In this document: one piece after another, positions 47,471 through 55,575 of the stretch | How the letters are laid out: each line of letters opens with the position of its first letter | How positions within the stretch are numbered: the first letter of the stretch is position 1 | Assembly: GCF_000024565.1 (NCBI RefSeq) | Contig: NC_013515.1 | Span: 912,497-976,496, forward strand | Source: Streptobacillus moniliformis DSM 12112 | GTDB taxonomy: Bacteria > Fusobacteriota > Fusobacteriia > Fusobacteriales > Leptotrichiaceae | DNA: 64,000 nt | Direction: 5' to 3' | The notes under the pieces: generated by a model | Database searches by the model: none | Seen by the model: the letters and a program-made list of their open reading frames with translations, nothing else | What the model was told of the DNA's origin: nothing | Translations under genes and position numbers: made by a program

Positions 47471-49462
47471 TTACTTTACAAAATTAATATATCTCTCATT
47501 TTTTTCTATTTTTAATTTCTGCATATATTTTTTACCCTTATATTCTAACTCAAATTCAACAGATTTTCCTTTACAAAGCTTTTCTGCCGTACTTTTTGTT
47601 ATCTTAAGCTGATTATCAAAATATTTCATATTTGGATATAGCCAAACTTCTTCTCCATTAAATACACCTTTAAAACATTTACCATTTTTAGTGTTGATTT
47701 CAATTACTCCATCTTTTAACTTTTCTTCAAATTTAGGTGCTTTTATATCCTTAGTTCTTTCAACTATAGCTCTTAATTCCTCTCTTACTCTTTCTATTAC
47801 TTCTTCAAGCTTAATCTCATTTTTATATACTTTCTTCTGTAACTTTGAAAATTCAACTGATTTCTCCTTAAAAAGATTAATGTCGTATTCAATTAATTTA
47901 TTAATAAAGAATATTCCTAACTCAGTTACATCAAATACACCATTATCTAATGTTAAATAACCTATCTTAACACATTTATCAATAATACCTGTTCTAGTTG
48001 CTTCTGTACCTATCTCTATTCCTTCAAGTATATCTTTATACATTTCTTCTTCAGATACATTTTTTTCTTTTTTAAATGGGTTTTTTAAGAATTTAGATAA
48101 TTCACTTTCATTTACTTTAAATGGTGGTGTTGTTTCTTTTTCTACAGATCTAAATTCAATATCAAATTCATCATTTAAATTTAAACCAGGTAATTTATCT
48201 TTATACTCTTTAGGCTCATATTTCATGAAACCTAATTGCTTAATAATAGAACCTTTTAATTTAAATTCTTCTTCATCTACTTTAATAATCATTGTAGTTT
48301 CAGATACAATACAATCTTCTTTAACAAAATTAGATAAAAATCTATTATATACCACTTTATATACTTTATCTTGTTCTACAGATAAATCTCCTGGTATTTT
48401 TTTAGTTATAGTTATTGCACTATGAGATTCAATTTTTGAATCGTCAAATATCTTTTTACTATCTTTAAACTCTAAATCTTCATTATTTAATACACCTAGA
48501 ATATCATTTACTTTCCCTTTTTCATTTTCTGATAGATATTCTGTATTAGTTCTAGGGTATGTCAAATATCCCTTTTCATATAGTTCTTGTATTATCTTTA
48601 AACTATTTGCAAAATTTATCTTATATTTCTTACTTAATTCACTTTGCAGAGTTGATAAAGAAAATAGTTTTTTAGATTGTTTTTTAACTTCTTTACTATC
48701 AATACCTATTACTTTAGCCTTTTTACTATTTAATTTATTAGAATAAATTTTTGCTTCTTCAATAGTTTTAAATTTATTGCTTGAAATAAGCTTTACTATG
48801 TTTTCATTTTCTACACTATAATATTTTTCAACAATAAAATTTTTAATTTCTTTATCCCTATCATAAATATATTTAACGATAGGAACTAAAACTCTACCAG
48901 CATTTAACATTTTACCAGATAAATTAGTAAACATTATTGTTAAATTATGTCCTAAAAGATAGTCCATATATGCTCTAGCATATCCCTCTTGTTGTAAGTT
49001 ATAGTAATCACTATTATCTTTTAAGTTATTTAATTCTTTTCTAATTGTTTCTTCTGTTTGTTCTGGTAGCCATAATCTTTTAACTGGTGCTTTATTAACA
49101 TTAAATTTTAATAAATTATCTACTATTATTTGACCCTCTCTATCAGCATCTCCACAATTAATTATTAAATCAGCCTTTTTCATTAGTCCTTTTATTACAT
49201 TTAATTGTTTCTTTACTCCTACATCATCTTTAACTTCATATACAAAATTATTTGGTATAAAAGGCAATGTATATTCTCTCCATTTTTTACCAACATTTTC
49301 CTCATAGTCCTTTGGTTGTTTTAGTTCTAGTAAATGTCCTATAGCATTTGTTACTACAAAATCATTCTTACATTCAATATATCCCTCATTTTTCTTTATT
49401 ATCCCTATAGCTTGAGCAATGTTTCTGCCCAAGCTTCCTTTTTCTGCAATTATTAACTTCAT
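47471..49462 (-). CDS. topB: DNA topoisomerase III (plasmid/ICE type)
   Basis: 663 residues from ATG 49462 (GAGGAGAGG upstream); an earlier start in frame is unlikely. The Toprim domain opens M-K-L-I-I-A-E-K-G-S-L-G-R-N and carries N-C-G-D-A-D-R-E-G-Q. The active-site Tyr is in G-Y-L-T-Y-P-R-T-N-T-E-Y near residue 310. C-terminal about 280 residues exist as a second diverged fragment at 43641. TopB-type enzymes decatenate plasmids and accompany many conjugative elements. Stop is followed by palindrome 2 and the small peptide locus. Confidence 0.92.
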   Translation of the reverse strand: MKLIIAEKGSLGRNIAQAIGIIKKNEGYIECKNDFVVTNAIGHLLELKQPKDYEENVGKKWREYTLPFIPNNFVYEVKDDVGVKKQLNVIKGLMKKADLIINCGDADREGQIIVDNLLKFNVNKAPVKRLWLPEQTEETIRKELNNLKDNSDYYNLQQEGYARAYMDYLLGHNLTIMFTNLSGKMLNAGRVLVPIVKYIYDRDKEIKNFIVEKYYSVENENIVKLISSNKFKTIEEAKIYSNKLNSKKAKVIGIDSKEVKKQSKKLFSLSTLQSELSKKYKINFANSLKIIQELYEKGYLTYPRTNTEYLSENEKGKVNDILGVLNNEDLEFKDSKKIFDDSKIESHSAITITKKIPGDLSVEQDKVYKVVYNRFLSNFVKEDCIVSETTMIIKVDEEEFKLKGSIIKQLGFMKYEPKEYKDKLPGLNLNDEFDIEFRSVEKETTPPFKVNESELSKFLKNPFKKEKNVSEEEMYKDILEGIEIGTEATRTGIIDKCVKIGYLTLDNGVFDVTELGIFFINKLIEYDINLFKEKSVEFSKLQKKVYKNEIKLEEVIERVREELRAIVERTKDIKAPKFEEKLKDGVIEINTKNGKCFKGVFNGEEVWLYPNMKYFDNQLKITKSTAEKLCKGKSVEFELEYKGKKYMQKLKIEKNERYINFVK

Positions 49463-49495
49463 TATCCTCTCCTCATAGTATTTCCTAGCTTTCAT

Positions 49496-49520
49496 TCACT
49501 CTATATTAAACATAGAGTGA
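49496..49520. repeat. conserved palindrome 3
   Basis: TCACTCTAT - 7 bp - ATAGAGTGA, spanning the last codons and stop of the small protein gene; the TGA stop is part of the arm. Confidence 0.85.
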
Positions 49521-49861
49521 ATATTTCTATTATAATACTTTCCATTTAATAAATTTTCATTTAATTTTTCTATTTCACAATCACTACCAAAATATTCAAA
49601 TTGAATTTCATTAAATTTATCAAATTTTTGAATACAATAATAAAATTTATTTTCTAAATCAAAATAATCAAAATCATCATACTTAAAATACATTGAATAT
49701 ATTGTTGATTTTAATTCATCTACAAATTCATTATTATACACTTCTCCAAATTTATATTCAATTTGTTCTAATAAAAACTCAACACTTCTATATAAATTTT
49801 CATCATTAAATTCAATACCATTAATCATTCCACAAAATTTACTTATTATCTTTGATTCCAT
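49496..49861 (-). CDS. small acidic hypothetical protein
   Basis: 121 residues from ATG 49861, 8 nt after AGGAG; a GTG three codons earlier is possible. Acidic and aromatic rich (F-K-Y-D-D-F-D-Y-F-D), no signal peptide. The last nine residues (N-I-H-S-M-F-N-I-E) are encoded by palindrome 3, so the end of the protein is set by the repeat. No family recognised. Lies between topB and the nuclease-like gene. Confidence 0.65.
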   Translation of the reverse strand: MESKIISKFCGMINGIEFNDENLYRSVEFLLEQIEYKFGEVYNNEFVDELKSTIYSMYFKYDDFDYFDLENKFYYCIQKFDKFNEIQFEYFGSDCEIEKLNENLLNGKYYNRNIHSMFNIE

Positions 49862-49897
49862 AATAATCACTCCTATATATAATATTTACTATGTTTT

Positions 49898-49926
49898 TTT
49901 CACTATATACAATGTATAGAGTGAAA
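49898..49926. repeat. conserved palindrome 4
   Basis: TTTCACT(A)TATAC and GTATAGAGTGAAA around AAT; one mismatch in the left arm. Directly after the stop of the frameshifted gene and before A-T-T-T-A-C-T-A. Confidence 0.8.
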
Positions 49927-49928
49927 AT

Positions 49929-50686
49929 TTATCTTTCTAATTCTTGTTTATCTTTTTTAGTATTCCAATTATCAGAAATTTCATTTTCTATTTTATTATT
50001 TATATTCTTTTTTAAAATACCTTTATCATATTCCTTCATTTTTTCATTTTCTATAATTCTATCGTAAATATCAATACATTTTTGATATGAATATTCTGGA
50101 AAAGTTTCAAGCATTTTATTTTTCTTTTCATCAAATGAATATCTTTTAAATTCAAGTTCTGAATTTTCTTTTAAAATTTCAATAATACTATCTCTATAAG
50201 AATAATCAACATTATTATCATTATTTCTAACTAAAAAAGTTTCAAAATAATATTCATCATCAAATTTATTAACTAAACCTAACTCTAAAAATTTATTATT
50301 ATTTAAATTTAAAATAAAGTTTTTTGATTTTATATCACTTTTATCACTAAAATTAGTTTTTACAATTTCTCCTTTTTCTAAATTTTCAAAAAAAATTCTA
50401 TATTATTTACTCTATCATTTAAAATTTTAAAATTCATTTTTCCACCAGTTTTAAGAGCATTTTCATATATAGTTTTATCATCTAATTTATTTTTTAAAAT
50501 CTTATATCCTTCTTCTTTTGCTGTAGTTGGTCTGCCACAATATTGCAATCCCAATAAATGACAAAATCCACCAAAATCAAAATTGAAATTAATACTAGAA
50601 TTTTTTGTTAATATTTTAAAATTATTTTTAAAGTGAATTTCATATTGTTTAATTATATTATATATTTTATATTTATTATCTTTCAT
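49929..50686 (-). pseudogene. frameshifted (possibly phase-variable) nuclease-like protein with shared C-terminal tail
   Basis: Two frames join if one base is added to a run of eight T on the coding strand (A at 50388-50395): the first half 50686-50378 (102 codons to a stop) and a second half to the stop at 49929. The restored protein of about 253 residues has F-C-H-L-L-G-L-Q-Y near residue 42 and later F-F-E-N-L, Y-Y-F-E-T-F-L-V-R and Y-R-D-S-I-I, which resembles the phage-associated PBECR4/BECR-fold nuclease family. I am not certain of this family. It ends N-W-N-T-K-K-D-K-Q-E-L-E-R, the tail shared by other cargo proteins. A leader RNA and terminator precede it. Confidence 0.6.
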
Positions 50687-50701
50687 TACAATTTTCTCCT
50701 T

Positions 50702-50871
50702 AAAAAAAATAGGCTAGAATAAATCTAGCCCTTATCAATTTTTTTGAATATATCCCAATTCTTCTATCAAAAAATTTAAAATCTAGGTATACTGGAAAAA
50801 TTCCAATGGCATATTTCAGACCCGTACCTCGGCACCTTAGTATACATAAGGCGAAGCTCATATCCTTCATT
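50702..50871 (-). ncRNA. structured leader or RNA upstream of nuclease-like gene
   Basis: About 170 nt from a consensus promoter to a strong terminator just before the gene's AAGGAG. Possible pairings: GTATACT (50839-50845) with AGTATAC (50787-50793), enclosing a GGAA/TTCC hairpin; and an alternative hairpin CCTTA/TAAGG with CTTCG/CGAGG. The two are mutually exclusive because both use GTATACTAAGG, as in a switch. It matches no riboswitch or ribozyme class that I can recall. Arrangement promoter-RNA-terminator-nuclease also resembles type III toxin-antitoxin loci, though no tandem repeats are seen. Confidence 0.5.
50712..50730 (-). terminator. terminator between leader RNA and nuclease-like gene
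   Basis: Arms GGCTAGA and TCTAGCC around TTTAT with a following T run of eight on the minus strand, 16 bp before the gene's start. Confidence 0.85.
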
Positions 50872-50877
50872 TAATAT

Positions 50878-50906
50878 ATTTTAACACATTATTTCTAAAT
50901 TTTCAA
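50878..50906 (-). promoter_or_regulatory. promoter of leader RNA
   Basis: On the minus strand: -35 TTGAAA (50901-50906), -10 TAAAAT (50878-50883), 17-bp spacer, start expected near 50871. Confidence 0.65.
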
Positions 50907-50953
50907 ATTTTCGATCTAATTTATGACTAAATTTCTTGTATTTACTACATTTC

Positions 50954-50982
50954 TTTCACTCTATGTTAAACATAGAGTGAAA
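50954..50982. repeat. conserved palindrome 5
   Basis: TTTCACTCTATG and CATAGAGTGAAA around TTAAA, 2 bp after the primase stop codon. Confidence 0.85.
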
Positions 50983-50984
50983 AC

Positions 50985-51920
50985 TTATCTTTCCATTACT
51001 TCTTTATTTTCATTTTTTACCCAAACATTTTCCTTTTCTTTTGTCTTTAATTTTTGTAAATCATCATTCCAATCTTTTTCTATAGATTTCTCTCTATAAA
51101 AATTTATATCCTGGTATTTTGCTTCTAATTTTTTAAAAAAATTATCTCCAGCTACATCATTATCTGTACAAACATATACATTTTTAATATCTTCGATATA
51201 ATTTTCAAAAATATCTTCTCTTAAACCAGACAAAGTTAGAAATCTAACATTCTCATCTTTCCACTTATCATTAATTTCTTTTTGAAATAACTGTATGTAT
51301 GATAACATATCAATAGTTCCCTCAAATACATACAGATTATTAACTTTAGGATTTTTATTTATATCTCTTCTAGTTATATTAAATCCTTTTGATTCTGATG
51401 TATTTCTTCTGTATTTTATGTTACCTGTCCCAATTATTTCTTCACCTATAGCTTTTTCATTTTTATCTTTAATAACAAATATTATATTTTCTTTATAATC
51501 CATATATAGTAATTTATTATAATATAATGAATCTATAAATTCAGGATTTATTCCTCTTTTTTCACACAAATATTCTTTTATATCATCTAATTTATTTTTC
51601 TTTTCATATATCTTATATTCAATTTTCTCTTTATCAACCTTAGTCTTACTTGGAATAAAGTCTCCATATTCAACTGCATCTAAAAAAGATTGTGTTGTCT
51701 TCCATATTTCTTTATTATTAAGTCCATAAAGTTCCTTTAATAAAGAAAAATAATTTCCACCAATTCCTTTAGAGTTCCAATAAAATTTATTGCCTGAAAT
51801 TATTAATGAATCGTGTTTTCTTAATTTAAAATGTCTTCTACCGTGAGGTATTATATCTTCACCTAAATATTCTAATAGATCTTTTAAATTGATATTACTT
51901 CTATCAGTATTCATTTCCAT
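50985..51920 (-). CDS. conjugal DNA primase-like protein (DUF3991/Toprim), shared C-terminal tail
   Basis: 311 residues. The N-terminal part (about 30-75, H-G-R-R-H-F-K-L) resembles the zinc-finger-like/CHC2-like region of conjugative primases, with F-Y-W-N-S-K-G-I-G-G-N as in DUF3991. The Toprim-type core has V-F-E-G-T-I-D-M-L-S and V-Y-V-C-T-D-N-D-V-A-G. It ends W-V-K-N-E-N-K-E-V-M-E-R, a variant of the cargo tail. Such primases are known to be moved into recipients by some plasmids (RP4 TraC, ColIb Sog). ATG is adjacent to the NlpC/P60 stop. Confidence 0.8.
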   Translation of the reverse strand: MEMNTDRSNINLKDLLEYLGEDIIPHGRRHFKLRKHDSLIISGNKFYWNSKGIGGNYFSLLKELYGLNNKEIWKTTQSFLDAVEYGDFIPSKTKVDKEKIEYKIYEKKNKLDDIKEYLCEKRGINPEFIDSLYYNKLLYMDYKENIIFVIKDKNEKAIGEEIIGTGNIKYRRNTSESKGFNITRRDINKNPKVNNLYVFEGTIDMLSYIQLFQKEINDKWKDENVRFLTLSGLREDIFENYIEDIKNVYVCTDNDVAGDNFFKKLEAKYQDINFYREKSIEKDWNDDLQKLKTKEKENVWVKNENKEVMER

Positions 51921-52448
51921 TTATATCCCCAACCTTGTACCAAATACAGCCTTTTCTCTATAATATCCACTTAATTTACTTACTATAGTTTTTTTAGCTT
52001 TACTTGATGCATGTATGAATTCATTATTTCCTATATATATTCCAACATGACTTACATAATCTCCTAATGTATGAAAAAATATTAAATCTCCAATCTCAAG
52101 TTCGTTTAAAGATATTTTTTCACCAATTTTTGATTGATTTTTACTAACTCTAGGCAAATCAATACCTACTTCTTTATATAAAGCTTTAACAAAAGATGAA
52201 CAATCAAAATTATTATAATCTCCAACTTTTGCACCCCACAGATATTTTTTACCCATTAATTCTTTAGCTTTCTTTAGAATTAGTATTTTCTTTTTATTTT
52301 TTTCAAATCTTTTTTTCTTTTTTATTTCTATCTTTTCTTTAACTACTAAACTTTTTTTAAGTTTAAAATTATTATTTCTATTTACAAAATTAATTCCATT
52401 AGAAAATGATATATATGTTAGTAAAATAAATATAAATATTTTTTTCAT
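51921..52448 (-). CDS. NlpC/P60 peptidoglycan hydrolase (VirB1-like role)
   Basis: 175 residues with a signal peptide (about 1-18). A basic linker is followed by the C40 peptidase domain, with the catalytic Cys in N-F-D-C-S-S-F-V-K near residue 82 and His in H-V-G-I-Y-I-G near residue 136, plus a third polar residue in E-F-I-H-A. It would open peptidoglycan for the secretion apparatus, replacing the lytic transglycosylase VirB1 of other systems (inference from position). It precedes the primase without a gap. Confidence 0.85.
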   Translation of the reverse strand: MKKIFIFILLTYISFSNGINFVNRNNNFKLKKSLVVKEKIEIKKKKRFEKNKKKILILKKAKELMGKKYLWGAKVGDYNNFDCSSFVKALYKEVGIDLPRVSKNQSKIGEKISLNELEIGDLIFFHTLGDYVSHVGIYIGNNEFIHASSKAKKTIVSKLSGYYREKAVFGTRLGI

Positions 52449-52483
52449 AAAAACTCCTTAATATATCGTATTTACTATATTTC

Positions 52484-52513
52484 TTTCACTCTATACTTTA
52501 TATAGAGTGAAAA
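52484..52513. repeat. conserved palindrome 6
   Basis: TTTCACTCTATA and TATAGAGTGAAA around CTTTA, directly after the stop of the DUF4116-like gene. Confidence 0.85.
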
Positions 52514-52514
52514 T

Positions 52515-53339
52515 TTATCTTTCTAATTCTTGTTTATCTTTTTTAATATGCCAATTATCCTTAATTTCATTTTTTAATTCCTCACTTGCAAATAGTAAAG
52601 AGCTTTTATCTTGTTTTACAGCTTCTAGTACAATCTCTCTGTCATTTTTCAACTCTGTACTTGCATATTTCAATTCGCTTCCACAATTCATTACAGCTAT
52701 CTTTACAACTTCCTTATTATTTCTTATCTCATCTCCAGCATATATTAAAGAACCACCATTTTTTAATGATTCTAATACTATATCCTTATCATTTTTCAAT
52801 TCATAACTTGCATACCTAATTGCATCTTCATCATTTTTTATTGCTTCTAACATAAACACTTTATCATTTTTTAATTTATCATCAATATATTCACCAACTC
52901 TTAAATTTTGTTTTATAGCTCTTAACATAAAATCTTTATCATTTTTTAATTCTTCACTACCCCATTCAAAAAAATATGGGTTATTTTCTATTGCTTTTGA
53001 CATAGTTTCTTCATCTTTTATTATTGCTTCATCTATATTTAATGCTCTACATATATTTTTTTGCCAATATTTATAATTTTCTAATTTTTTATCTGTTACT
53101 TTTTCACTATGTTTTACAACCTTCATTGTATAATCACTTGTATCAGGTATATCAAGATAATCAAACTTTAACTTAAACTCTCTCCAGTATTCTGGATTTT
53201 TTTCACTATATATTGTAAATTCTCTTTTTTTATTATCAACATTTACAATAAATTGATTAGATACAGTAGACCCATTACTATTTATAACATTAATACTACA
53301 ATGTAAAAGTTCTTCCATATTTTCTATTTTCTTTTTCAT
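52515..53339 (-). CDS. DUF4116-like repeat protein with shared C-terminal tail (candidate secreted cargo)
   Basis: 274 residues without a signal peptide. After an N-terminal domain (about 1-115) come five 25-residue repeats with the motif L-K-N-D-K-x-x-x-L-x-A-I-K, ending in S-S-L-L-F-A-S-E-E-L-K-N (about 128-255), which I recognise as DUF4116-type repeats. The last residues are N-W-H-I-K-K-D-K-Q-E-L-E-R, the tail also found in three to four other proteins here. AAGGGAT precedes the ATG. Palindromes lie on both sides. Function unknown; secretion by the type IV system is inferred. Confidence 0.72.
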   Translation of the reverse strand: MKKKIENMEELLHCSINVINSNGSTVSNQFIVNVDNKKREFTIYSEKNPEYWREFKLKFDYLDIPDTSDYTMKVVKHSEKVTDKKLENYKYWQKNICRALNIDEAIIKDEETMSKAIENNPYFFEWGSEELKNDKDFMLRAIKQNLRVGEYIDDKLKNDKVFMLEAIKNDEDAIRYASYELKNDKDIVLESLKNGGSLIYAGDEIRNNKEVVKIAVMNCGSELKYASTELKNDREIVLEAVKQDKSSLLFASEELKNEIKDNWHIKKDKQELER

Positions 53340-53374
53340 AAAATCCCTTCTATATATGATATTTACTAAATTTA

Positions 53375-53403
53375 TTTCACTCTATACATTGTATAGAGTG
53401 AAA
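53375..53403. repeat. conserved palindrome 7
   Basis: TTTCACTCTATAC and GTATAGAGTGAAA around ATT, 2 bp after the OmpA-domain gene stop. Perfect 13-bp arms. Confidence 0.88.
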
Positions 53404-53404
53404 A

Positions 53405-54349
53405 TTATTTAACTATCAATTCAACTCTTCTATTTAATGATTTATTTTCTAAAGTGTTATTATTTGTAATAAGTTCATTAAATCCTACCGTTCTAATTTG
53501 ATTGACTTTAATTCCTTTATTTTCTAAATATACCTTTACTGAATTAGCTCTATTTAATCCTAATTCTAAATTATATTTATCATTTCCATCAGTATCTGTA
53601 TAACCTATAACTATAATCTCTCTATTTTGTAAATTAGGAACTAAAGCATCAATAACATCTATTTGTTTTTTATTTAAAATAAATTTATTTGAATTAAATC
53701 CATAAATAGTATATATCTCTTCAACTTTATTTTTATTTTCATCAAATGATTTAATTAGTTTAGATAATTTAATTAATTCTTCCTTAATCTCTTTATTCTC
53801 TTTTTCTAAATTTTCAATTCTACTTTCATTTTCATCAATAGCAAGAGTTGGTGAAACAACATTAATTACTTCTTTTTCTCCTTTACCAAATGTATATGAA
53901 AACCCTGCTCCAGCTCCAAATTCTAATCTACTATTAAATGATGCATTAGCACCAAATCCAAAATTTTTATAATGTGTTGAATAAGAAATAGCACCTGCAG
54001 TTTCTTTGCCATAATATCCAACAGAACCAGAAATAGTATGTTTATTATTCCCTAAATTTTTCATAGTAGAAGCTGTCGCTATTGCTGAAGCTACACCACC
54101 ATTAGCATTTTTAGATATATTATTTAAGTTATCAAAATTATTCATTGCTTTATTTAAATTTTCAAATTTTGAAATATCAACTATACCTAATTTCTTTTTC
54201 CATTCATTAATATCATTAGTTTCTAAATTAGCTGCATCTTTATCAGCTTTAACAGTAACACTTGTATTAGGTTTAGTATTATTATTTGAATAGGATAAAT
54301 ATCCAATTGCACTTATTATTAATAGAGTGCTAATCCATAATTTTTTCAT
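53405..54349 (-). CDS. outer-membrane protein with internal YadA-type anchor and C-terminal OmpA domain
   Basis: 314 residues: signal peptide or membrane anchor (about 1-20), a YadA_anchor-like segment (about 82-160, G-G-V-A-S-A-I-A-T-A-S, G-A-I-S-Y-S-T-H-Y-K-N-F), a coiled coil (about 170-210) and an OmpA peptidoglycan-binding domain (about 220-314, G-Y-T-D-T-D-G-N-D-K-Y-N and N-R-R-V-E-L). In usual trimeric autotransporters the anchor is at the very C terminus. Here it is internal, followed by about 150 residues. It could fix the secretion pore between outer membrane and wall (inference). Confidence 0.8.
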   Translation of the reverse strand: MKKLWISTLLIISAIGYLSYSNNNTKPNTSVTVKADKDAANLETNDINEWKKKLGIVDISKFENLNKAMNNFDNLNNISKNANGGVASAIATASTMKNLGNNKHTISGSVGYYGKETAGAISYSTHYKNFGFGANASFNSRLEFGAGAGFSYTFGKGEKEVINVVSPTLAIDENESRIENLEKENKEIKEELIKLSKLIKSFDENKNKVEEIYTIYGFNSNKFILNKKQIDVIDALVPNLQNREIIVIGYTDTDGNDKYNLELGLNRANSVKVYLENKGIKVNQIRTVGFNELITNNNTLENKSLNRRVELIVK

Positions 54350-54407
54350 TTCATAACTCCTTTTTACTTTACAAATTTTATATATTACACTGTATTTACT
54401 AGCTTTA

Positions 54408-54436
54408 TTTCACTCTATAGAATCTATAGAGTGAAA
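54408..54436. repeat. conserved palindrome 8
   Basis: TTTCACTCTATAG and CTATAGAGTGAAA around AAT, just after the stop of the next DUF4116-like gene. Confidence 0.88.
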
Positions 54437-54437
54437 A

Positions 54438-54935
54438 TTATCTTTCCAATTCTTGTTGTTTATCCTTTTTTACATTCCACCCAATATTCTCTTCTTTTTC
54501 TTTTGATATTTGCTCTTGCAATCTTTTGCTTGCATATCTTAATCTGAAATCATCTTTTTCAATAATAGGTCTCATAAATTCATCATTATCTTTCAATCTA
54601 TCACTAACAAAACTTAGGTTGATAATCCATTTATCTACTGCCATTTTACTTAATTCGAAATCATCTCTTAACTCTGGATGTAAATTTTGAAAGTCTCTAG
54701 GCTCAATATCTAAATATATTCTCCCAATTTCTTTATCTTTCTTTAAATCCTCACTAATAAATTCATAATTGTGATGATATTGTTTAATTAGTGCTATCGC
54801 AACTTCTTTGTCAGCAAGTAACTCTTCAGAGAAATCTGTAACTTGTGGCATTCCATTCAATACCACTTCATTATTAAATCCTTTTGTTAATAATTCCATT
54901 GCTTTATTTTTGTCTGTTATTTTTATATTTTCCAT
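54438..54935 (-). CDS. DUF4116-like repeat protein 2 with shared C-terminal tail
   Basis: 165 residues from ATG 54935 (AAGGAGA upstream); a longer frame overlaps the upstream gene. Contains degenerate DUF4116-type repeats (F-S-E-E-L-L-A-D-K-E-V-A-I-A-L-I-K; L-K-K-D-K-E-I-G-R; L-R-D-D-F-E-L-S-K-M-A-V). It ends W-N-V-K-K-D-K-Q-Q-E-L-E-R. The tail has an extra Gln. It starts 14 bp after the preceding hypothetical gene, which has a related tail, so they form one unit. Confidence 0.7.
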   Translation of the reverse strand: MENIKITDKNKAMELLTKGFNNEVVLNGMPQVTDFSEELLADKEVAIALIKQYHHNYEFISEDLKKDKEIGRIYLDIEPRDFQNLHPELRDDFELSKMAVDKWIINLSFVSDRLKDNDEFMRPIIEKDDFRLRYASKRLQEQISKEKEENIGWNVKKDKQQELER

Positions 54936-54948
54936 AATTATCTCCTTA

Positions 54949-55542
54949 TTATCTTTCCAATTCTTTTTCATTTTTTTTCTTATTCCAACTTGTTTCATTT
55001 TTTTCTAATACATCTTTATTCAAATACTCTTTAACTTCATCTACAACATCTTTTAAATCCATTTCATTTAAATCAATATCTAAATAATCAAATATTTCAT
55101 TTAATCTTATATTTGCACCTTCATTAACTAAAGATTGTATAAATATAACATTATCTTCCATATCAATATAGAATTCTTTTAAATTATCTACTGTGTCATA
55201 ATATAAGTCTCCACCGTGTACATATTCAAAATCAAATCTTAGTTTTTCAGCTTTATCATAGTTTGTAAATGTTTTATTAACTTCATTACTTATATAGTTA
55301 TCAAAATCGTCGCGTAATCCCACTTCTTCTTTAGTAATTTCATCTAATTTATATTCATCTAATGATCCAAAGTAATCTACAATATATCCGTTTATATATT
55401 CATCAAAACTTTTAGAATTGAGTGCCATAGCAGAAACTACATCATTAAATATATTTACTTCATCATAATCAGCACCTCTAGTTTTTATTTTTTTAACAAT
55501 TTCTTCCAATCTGTAAACTAACATTTCTTTATTATTTTCCAT
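54949..55542 (-). CDS. acidic hypothetical protein with shared C-terminal tail
   Basis: 197 residues, very acidic, no signal peptide, no recognised fold. It ends S-W-N-K-K-K-N-E-K-E-L-E-R, a divergent version of the cargo tail. No palindrome follows it (the next gene starts within 14 bp). The preceding Ca-binding-type gene is 34 bp upstream. RBS GAGGAAAG. Candidate cargo of the type IV system. Confidence 0.65.
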   Translation of the reverse strand: MENNKEMLVYRLEEIVKKIKTRGADYDEVNIFNDVVSAMALNSKSFDEYINGYIVDYFGSLDEYKLDEITKEEVGLRDDFDNYISNEVNKTFTNYDKAEKLRFDFEYVHGGDLYYDTVDNLKEFYIDMEDNVIFIQSLVNEGANIRLNEIFDYLDIDLNEMDLKDVVDEVKEYLNKDVLEKNETSWNKKKNEKELER

Positions 55543-55575
55543 AATTATCTTTCCTCTTTTTATATTATTTAATTT

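Noticed and set aside
50773-50871. tRNA, hammerhead or other known ribozyme
   Set aside because: No T-loop or anticodon arm and no CUGAUGA/GAAA hammerhead core were found on either strand.
49929-54436. Palindromes as integron attC sites
   Set aside because: attC sites have two pairs of core sites with GTT and extra-helical bases. These are simple perfect palindromes, and the integrase nearby is not of the IntI type with its extra helix that I can see. A different cassette mechanism is still possible.
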